From Ulota crispa (lineage: Eukaryota > Streptophyta > Bryopsida > Orthotrichales > Orthotrichaceae): 64,000 bases of DNA. Below, one piece after another: positions 57,917-64,000 of the stretch. Positions within the stretch are counted from its first letter, which is position 1; each line of letters starts with the position of its first letter. Both the position numbers and the translations under genes were made by a program. Under the pieces are notes generated by a model, which saw only the letters and a list, made by a program, of their open reading frames with translations, was not told the origin of the DNA and searched no databases. The stretch lies in the NCBI GenBank assembly GCA_963920765.1, contig OY987247.1, forward strand, positions 1,798,001-1,862,000. The letters are read 5' to 3'.

Positions 57917-60858
57917 AAAAATCAAAATCATGCTCAGGTTCACAAGACTTCCATTAAATAGAGATTCGGGCAAAACAAACACGACTTCAAAAAGGGGAAA
58001 TTATTCCAATAACTTACCTTGCTTCCATACCAACAGTCATTGTCACAAGACAGAAGTTCAGTTTATGTGCAACGAATACACCTAACCTCAGGTTTCCGTG
58101 ACAGAAATTTCCAGGTCCTGGATGCTAAAAAACTAATAATAATGTATAGCAAAAGAAAGAATCAGAAATATTGGTTATGAAATGTACCCTTCCAACAATA
58201 AGAATTGATGAATCCTGCAGAACTAAAGAGTGTTTTGAGGCGCTAGTATGTAAAACATGCATAATTTTTTTACAGCCTCGTCACTCTAAAAATGATAAAT
58301 CTGTGGTGTTTGCCTGTTGTCTGTACCTACTATTTTTGGCTGAAAAAATAATAATCGTCCATGGCTGCAAATAAGAGTGGCATCCTTCCATGGGTCTCGT
58401 TTTGCATCTTGTGACATGAGCAATGTGCCTATCACCTAATACAACAAAACAACCAAAAATTGTACATATTAGTCCGGTTCTTCAATTGAATGCAGTTTAT
58501 TCAAAGATAAATGCACTCACAGAGGTTGCATTATGTAAGATATGTAATACAAAAATCACTAGGGAACTAATTGAATTGGAGCCGGTTACTAGCAGTAATT
58601 CATATATTCATGCACTTGGTTTGACTTATTCGAAAGTGGTGTCAGCATGACTTGGTTAAAAGACCATGTCTGCAGATATTTGACAATGAAAAATGGTGTT
58701 GTATTTGGTACTGATCTACAACCTTCTGCTTTGAATAATTCCACAAGGAATTCATTCATAACAATATAGAACTTCTTTTTCTTTTTTTGTTGGATTTGGT
58801 TCTTGTACTCAAAGTTATCTCCATAGCGCTACCAAAGATCACACGCTAACATACGTTAAAGTGCTTTAAGTGACAAACGGCATCCTCAACTTTTTTCGGA
58901 GCAATATCAAAATCATAGCCTTACGATAATGTCAATCACCTTCTTATTGCAAGTGGTCTAGTGAGCTACAATATGTGAATTCCAAGACACTCAGCATGTC
59001 ACGTTACTGAGGTTGGTTGCACTAACTAAGAAAACAACTCCCATGACAGGGGAAGCAAAAGGATTGATAGATTATAAAGTACCAGCTCATGAAAATTGCA
59101 AAAAAACCAGCACATTTTTATATTCTTCAACAGACCTTAAGCTTAAAAACAGTTAACTTCCTCTGAGTCCCCTGCTGAATTCTTTGAGTTTTTCTGACTT
59201 ATTAGGTTGAGTGTATCTAGGAGTGTGCAGTGTCTAGGCATGATTTTCACAAAGACCAACCGTTAGATGTGAAAACAATATCCACTCTTGAATGCAGATC
59301 TCATAGCCTTAGGTGTCTAGAATGCACATGATTATATGGATTTTTAAACATCTCCTGTATAAAGCAGCAGGTGCTTGGCAGTCACCAAAAATTTAAAGTT
59401 TGGGGGAGGGAGAGGAAAAGATAAGGAAAGGGAGGGTGAAAAGTCACCAGAAATTAAAAGAGATAGAGCAAAGCGCAAGCAAGGCATACTAGTTACATTA
59501 ATGTTTAGGATTGTGAGCGTCAAAAAGGTGGTGATCTAGAGTCCTATTAAGTGGTGACATTCCTTGTTATCACATTTAGGTGCACATTCCTTAGGTTGGG
59601 TAAGAGAATATAGGATGTGATGTTATCACTTCACCTATATTTTAGACACCAATGTCTAAAAAATAAAATCTAGGACACGAATGTTTTCTAGACTTCAAAA
59701 CGTCCCCTTCAACTATTAAAAGATTTATTTGTAATTTTTGGTACAAAACTTCTTAAATCCAATTGGTTTGATAAAACTCAAAAGAATATGAGAATGATGT
59801 TCAGAAATCAATTTTAGATGAAAAGCTAAGGTAGGGTATCCACAGAACCAATTACAGATGAAAAAATAGGTAGTGATATCAAAAAGATCTAGGGACAAAT
59901 CAACACATTTTGAGGTTTTGACCTCTTTATTAAAGAATCTCCAACACCATCTACAACTATGAGAAAGAAAAATGTAACATGACCTTAAAAATATTAGAGT
60001 TGAGAAAGATATCGATTTATATAACCTTGTATTAAGGTCAAGGGTTATTATACAAGGCCACAAGTTACATGGGAAAGAATTAACCTCCTCAATTTTGCAA
60101 ATTCGAAATGCACACTTGTTCCTCGAGGGAGTTGCAAAGTCAACTTACCCCATACAAACTTCTAAACAAGCATGTTGAGGGAGGGGTCTAAATGTACATA
60201 TTTACTACGGTAAAGTGTACATCTTAATTTTGTCTACTGAACAATTATGGCTTCCCAAACACTTTGTGGAAGCTAAAATTTGAATTCTTCGAACCGTGTA
60301 GCGAAACAACTGGGGTGTTTGTGTGCAAACATTCAGTTATAATTATTATTATCATCATTTTTACTTTCTATTGTAAGTCATTTGCATTGCCAACCTTGTG
60401 CAATACTAAACCCCACATTTTAGAAAACAATATTAGTCCTAATGTTTGGTCCCAAGACGTACTTGAAGACTGTTCTTAAGGTTCTTAAGGTGGACTTTCA
60501 TGGTGATTGTTCTTAAGGTGAACTTTCATGGTGACCCCACAATCAGAAAATGCAAACACAAAAAACATTACACTGCAAACTTGTTTATCAAATCTACATT
60601 TTGCAGCTCCAAACTAGCATGAAAGTTCACCCTTGTTATAGAAACAGTTTTGACACTTGTGAGGAACCTAGAAGGCAATGGCATGTTCCAAACGGGGGCT
60701 CCACACTTGAGACCAAGCCACAAAAGCCAAGATCTCATCGGTCAAGCTAGGGCCGGTTTCAAGTGCTCAAAATCAGTGTTCAGGGAGATTCTAAGCATTT
60801 CCAACCAATTTTTGGAATGCTTTCACTAAATATTGCATTTATCTTTGTGCCACGATTA
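57917..60858. other. AT-rich intergenic DNA, no gene recognised
   Basis: It holds a purine-rich repeat copy at 59350-59500, an FF-like fragment at about 59680-59870, and a short tandem duplication at 60471-60536 built on TTCTTAAGGTGAACTTTCAT. Open frames of 60-112 codons have no recognisable domain. Confidence 0.4.
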
Positions 60859-61191
60859 AGCCCGGTTCAGACTAGCGAACGCACGAAAATATCTCAAACC
60901 TCATTGGTTGAAATATCACTTTTGTCCATTGAAGTGTTCACACTTAGGGTTTGTCCAATATTTCAATTTGTCATGGCACCAACCAATATAGACACGTTAG
61001 CTGACAAGATAGTGAAGTTTTGGGGCTTACTATGAGGGTGGTTCCAAATTTATCTAGTAGATGAACACTCCTACTTTGCAGCAACTTTCTTCTCCAACAC
61101 TCTTGAATGATGTGGAAGTGCTTTGGAGGATGAAAGACTAGACAAAATGCTACTTTTTTTGTTTTGTCCAATAGCTAGTTTGAACCGTGCC
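60859..61191 (+). mobile_element. PIF/Harbinger-like MITE W, copy 1
   Basis: The left end AGCCCGGTTCAGACTAGC and the right end GCTAGTTTGAACCGTGCC are imperfect complements; TTA lies at both sides. The interior is homologous to the neighbouring copy (ACCAACCAATATAG, CAAGATAGTGAAGTTTTGG and CACTCTTGAATGA). Confidence 0.65.
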
Positions 61192-61194
61192 TTA

Positions 61195-61499
61195 GGGCCC
61201 AATTTTGATTAGCAACCGTTTGATAATTTCTTAAACATGATTGGTTGAAATTTGGCTTTTCTCCACTGCTAGGTTTAGACTGCGGGTTTGTCCGATACTT
61301 TTACATCCATCTTCACCAACCAATATAGCCATGTCATGTCAGCGGCCAAGACAGTGAAATTTTGGAGCTTGCTCCAAGGGTGGCAACAAACTTGTCCGAC
61401 ACTGGCACACTCTTGAATGACACACTATTACACGGAAAAATTTCTTGCGGCCCAAGAACCGTTTTGCCACTTCGTCCGTCTGGTAGTCTGAACCGGGCC
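61195..61499 (+). mobile_element. PIF/Harbinger-like MITE W, copy 2
   Basis: It starts GGGCCCAATTTTGATTAGC and ends GGTAGTCTGAACCGGGCC. TTA lies at 61192-61194 and 61500-61502. The left TTA is also the right boundary of copy 1, so the two copies are joined head to tail at one TTA. Confidence 0.7.
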
Positions 61500-61732
61500 T
61501 TACACGTTATAAAAAAAACTAACCGGATTTTATTCAATAGATTCAAACTTTGACCGGTTTTTTTGCCATTCCATTCGGCTAACTTTCCTATTGTTTTTTT
61601 CGACTCCACCTCCTTGCTCAGAATTTGTGAAGTTTTTTAGCTTGGCCCAAGTAGAAAGCGGCAGAAAGCGGCACGAAGCAAGTTCAGGAGCAGCTCAGAA
61701 GGGAATTGGCTTAACTTACAGGAATGCGTGGG

Positions 61733-61879
61733 CTAAGCAACGCGGAGGAGCTCGATGTCCCCCTCGCGGAGCGCGTCCGCCACGATGACGGCCGTGTACA
61801 GGCAATTCGCGATCCACCGCATTAGCGGGCGACATACCGTGCCCGCTACCCAGACCAGAAAATCCCACCCGTGCTTCAT
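61733..61879 (-). CDS. Possible 48-aa small protein, hypothetical
   Basis: On the minus strand an ATG at 61879 opens a 48-codon frame ending in TAG at 61733. The translation begins MKHGWDFLVWVAG, has a hydrophobic central part (MRWIANCLYTAVIVADAL) and ends REGDIELLRVA, so a membrane-associated micropeptide is conceivable. A good splice donor (GTAAGT) lies about 15 bp after the stop, and short uORFs precede it. I do not recognise the family. It could equally be the start of a longer spliced gene read in another frame, or chance. Confidence 0.35.
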   Translation of the reverse strand: MKHGWDFLVWVAGTVCRPLMRWIANCLYTAVIVADALREGDIELLRVA

Positions 61880-62588
61880 CTCGCTCACTCTCCCCTGCCG
61901 CTGCCGCCACACCCGCGGCGCTTACGGCGCTTACACGACCTCTCGACACACTCCTTCGATCGCCCAGCCCCAGTCGATCCGTCACTACCTGCACCCCACT
62001 TCCGCCGTCGCCATGCCTCCCTTCACCGCACGCTCGCCAGTCCCAAATTTAGACCCCCAAGAATGCAATGGCCATGGCCGACGGTTCGCAGAGAAATGGA
62101 GAGAAAACAATGGAACAAACGCTCTGGCTATGGCGCGCAAGTGTGCACTCCACGGGACGAGATTAATCACGGCGCCAGAAAGCTCCACAAGCGCTCCTAC
62201 AAGCGAAAGCGACAAATTAAATGGATGCGTGTTGCAGAGGAAATTTTAACGAAAAGCGTGAAGAAATCGATACGGGAATTGGACGTCGAACGCGATTCCA
62301 GGAACTGGAATTGGCAATATAACTTATAAGCGCTTTTCTTTTTCCCATGATTGATGCCAATTCCAGGGTCCCACACACCCCACCAGAAACTCAAACCTCA
62401 AAATCCCTCCATTACGCACTCTTCGTTCCTTGCTTTCCGGCCTCCCTCCAGTTGCGTCTTTCGGTTGACTTCCCTTGTCCCCAGTCCCCACCAAACTTCT
62501 GCTAACGAACATTTAAACTGAAAGGGGATGAATCTAGATGGGATTCTGAGGAAAACTCAATCAAATCATCACCAAAGTGCACCGTAAT

Positions 62589-62607
62589 TTTAGGGTTTAG
62601 GGTTTAG
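62589..62607. promoter_or_regulatory. Telo-box-like TTTAGGG repeats
   Basis: The text TTTTAGGGTTTAGGGTTTAG holds more than two plant telomere-type units. Such telo-boxes are known in plant promoters, especially of translation and cell-cycle genes. Here it lies in the CpG-rich island, supporting promoter function. An interstitial telomeric remnant is the alternative. Confidence 0.5.
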
Positions 62608-63251
62608 TGTCCGTTCTGTGGCGGGACTTGGTCGCCATTGGTAGGCGAGCTTTGAGAGAGAGAGCGAGAGACTTGTCAAATGCATGGCTAAAGCTGTGGA
62701 AGAAGATAGTTTAATAAAATGCCTGAAAGATTAGCACACCGAGGTTTGTTTGTTTTATAAGTTAGAGTCCCAAGGCGGCTATAGGATTCTGTGTGTCGTT
62801 GCTAAGGCACGTGACGACTCGATCTATGGCGTTTGACGTGATCAGAAAAGTTCAAAGGGGAAAAAGTTTAGACTAAGTAGCTTTGGAAGAATGTGATCCC
62901 TTGATTACGTGAGGAGATTAGAGAATTTAGAGTAGAGCCTCCGTGCAATTGAATGATCGAGAGACGCACATGATTTCCGTTGTTTCTACGCGGAGGCGGC
63001 TACCGATTCCTGCAACAGTGGATTGTTGACGTGTTGCTTCCGAGGTCTACTGCGACGGCTGTGACCTGCAGCTTCATGGCGAACGTGCGTGATTGTACGT
63101 TTTGACAAACCTTTATAATGTCACATATTAGATATCACACACTATTTTTCCTCGACGACCCATATACCCGACCTCTTTAATGGCACCTTCTCAAATGTTA
63201 GGGCCACTTCACACTCTGGCCAAAGGTCAAGAGGTTGTGTGTTTTCACCAA

Positions 63252-63463
63252 TTAACCCCTGAACGTCTCAAACATCCTTTGTGGCTGTATGTATGGCCGT
63301 ATTTACAGACGTATTTGAGCTATTATGAGGGCTTTCCAAAAAAATTATGCATTCATCATCATACAACCTTTCAATATGTGTGGTTGTAACACTTGATTTT
63401 TATATTGGTTGCGATCGTATTTGGTACCATATCTCAAGAGGCCAAAGGACGTTTAAGGGTTAA
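63252..63463. mobile_element. TTAA-flanked element L (212 bp)
   Basis: The left end is TTAACCCCTGAACGTCTCAA. The reverse complement of the right end is TTAACCCTTAAACGTCCTTT. TTAA is intact on both sides. The ACGTC subterminal motif is shared with family A, but the interior differs. Short plus-strand frames overlap it and show no domain. Confidence 0.65.
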
Positions 63464-64000
63464 GGTGGGTAGCTCAAAAAATGACACTTTAAGGATTGAT
63501 ATGCTTTTTCATGGGCATTTTGAGACAAGAAAATTTTATCTAATTTTTAAACAAAGAGAAATGGATGTTAAATGTAACACAATTTTTTTCATATTTTTTG
63601 AAGCATTATTGAATTGTTGATGAATTTTCAAAGCTTTTTATAGTAGACACCTACTTGTGACTCTAGGTCTCCCATAAACTGTTCCCTTGCAACTTATGAA
63701 AGGATGAAGTGAAATCAAGGAATATGATTGGCTCTTGCAATAGAATACACCTTTTTTTTATGATTTAAAGAAATCCATTCAAGAACCACCTCATGTCTAT
63801 TCTTGAACTACCTATGAGATGCTTTTCAAGAGAGGGGTTGCAATTTGAGCTACCTACCTCAAGAGAATTCCCATGTGTGTTGACACCTAACACGTCTCGG
63901 ATTAATTTTTAGGGGCGGCTCACACCAAGTCCCATACCCAGTAAGTTCTAAAACTTGGTTTGGTTGAAAGGTTGAAAAATGAGACTTGTTCAACATATTT

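Larger units (their letters stand above)
61640..63110. other. CpG-rich, gene-like island, gene not identified
   Basis: GC content rises sharply here, as in the XRI1 gene region. Overlapping plus-strand frames (61755-62249 and 61871-62329) read as Pro/His/Arg-rich text and may be shadows. The island contains a telo-box-like TTTAGGGTTTAGGGTTTAG (62589-62607), a GAGA tract (62654-62670), several short uORF-like frames and a minus-strand GTAAGT donor at about 61718. It looks like the promoter and first exon(s) of a gene whose direction and product I cannot settle. Confidence 0.4.

Noticed and set aside
39477-59500. Purine-rich repeat family as Helitrons
   Set aside because: The TCTCTATTATAAAGC text resembles a Helitron 5' end and a CTAG-T occurs near one copy, but similarity continues upstream of the supposed end and no consistent 3' hairpin was seen.
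62589-62607. Telomere or interstitial telomere block
   Set aside because: There are only two to three TTTAGGG units, inside a CpG-rich island; a telo-box promoter motif is the simpler reading.

Overview
The window looks like land-plant nuclear DNA. One plant-specific gene (XRI1 family) is split by short GT-AG introns of about 85-160 bp. Plant-type telomere-like repeats (TTTAGGG) occur at 62.6 kb, and the repeats include miniature elements with the classic plant CACTA, Stowaway, Mutator and PIF/Harbinger signatures. The sequence is very AT-rich and gene-poor apart from two GC/CpG-rich islands (about 26.3-31.0 kb and 61.6-63.1 kb). That suggests a large, repeat-filled genome. I favour a seedless vascular plant (fern or lycophyte), but a gymnosperm or a large-genome bryophyte is not excluded. 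I see no rRNA, no intact tRNA, no CRISPR and no bacterial-type genes.

Layout. 1-26.3 kb is AT-rich repeat DNA: TTAA-flanked elements at 3.7, 7.9-8.9, 11.6-14.6 and 17.8-18.4 kb, Mutator-type hairpins at 19.3 and 20.6 kb, small CACTA, mariner-like and hairpin elements, several tandem repeats, and one unexplained open frame at 17.2-17.5 kb. 26.3-31.1 kb is the only confident gene: a long GC-rich leader, then an eight-exon coding region (28399-30201) for a 326-residue XRI1-family protein on the plus strand. 31.4-61.5 kb is again repeat DNA, with more of the same families plus a nested structure at 51.1-53.9 kb. 61.6-63.1 kb is a second gene-like CpG-rich island. It has a telo-box-like motif and a 48-codon minus-strand ORF, but no gene I can identify. 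A further TTAA element follows at 63.25-63.46 kb.

The most unusual content is a group of TTAA-flanked inverted-repeat elements, at least thirteen with both ends (about 70 bp to 2.8 kb). Their ends read TTAACCCYTAAA or close variants. One copy sits inside an arm of a long inverted repeat whose other arm preserves the near-empty site, which directly shows precise insertion at TTAA. This is the target and end structure of piggyBac, which I do not know as a normal component of land-plant genomes. Three Mutator-like hairpin elements share termini and are each bounded by a perfect 9-bp direct repeat. No transposase-coding frame is recognisable, so all the elements look non-autonomous and rely on enzymes encoded elsewhere.
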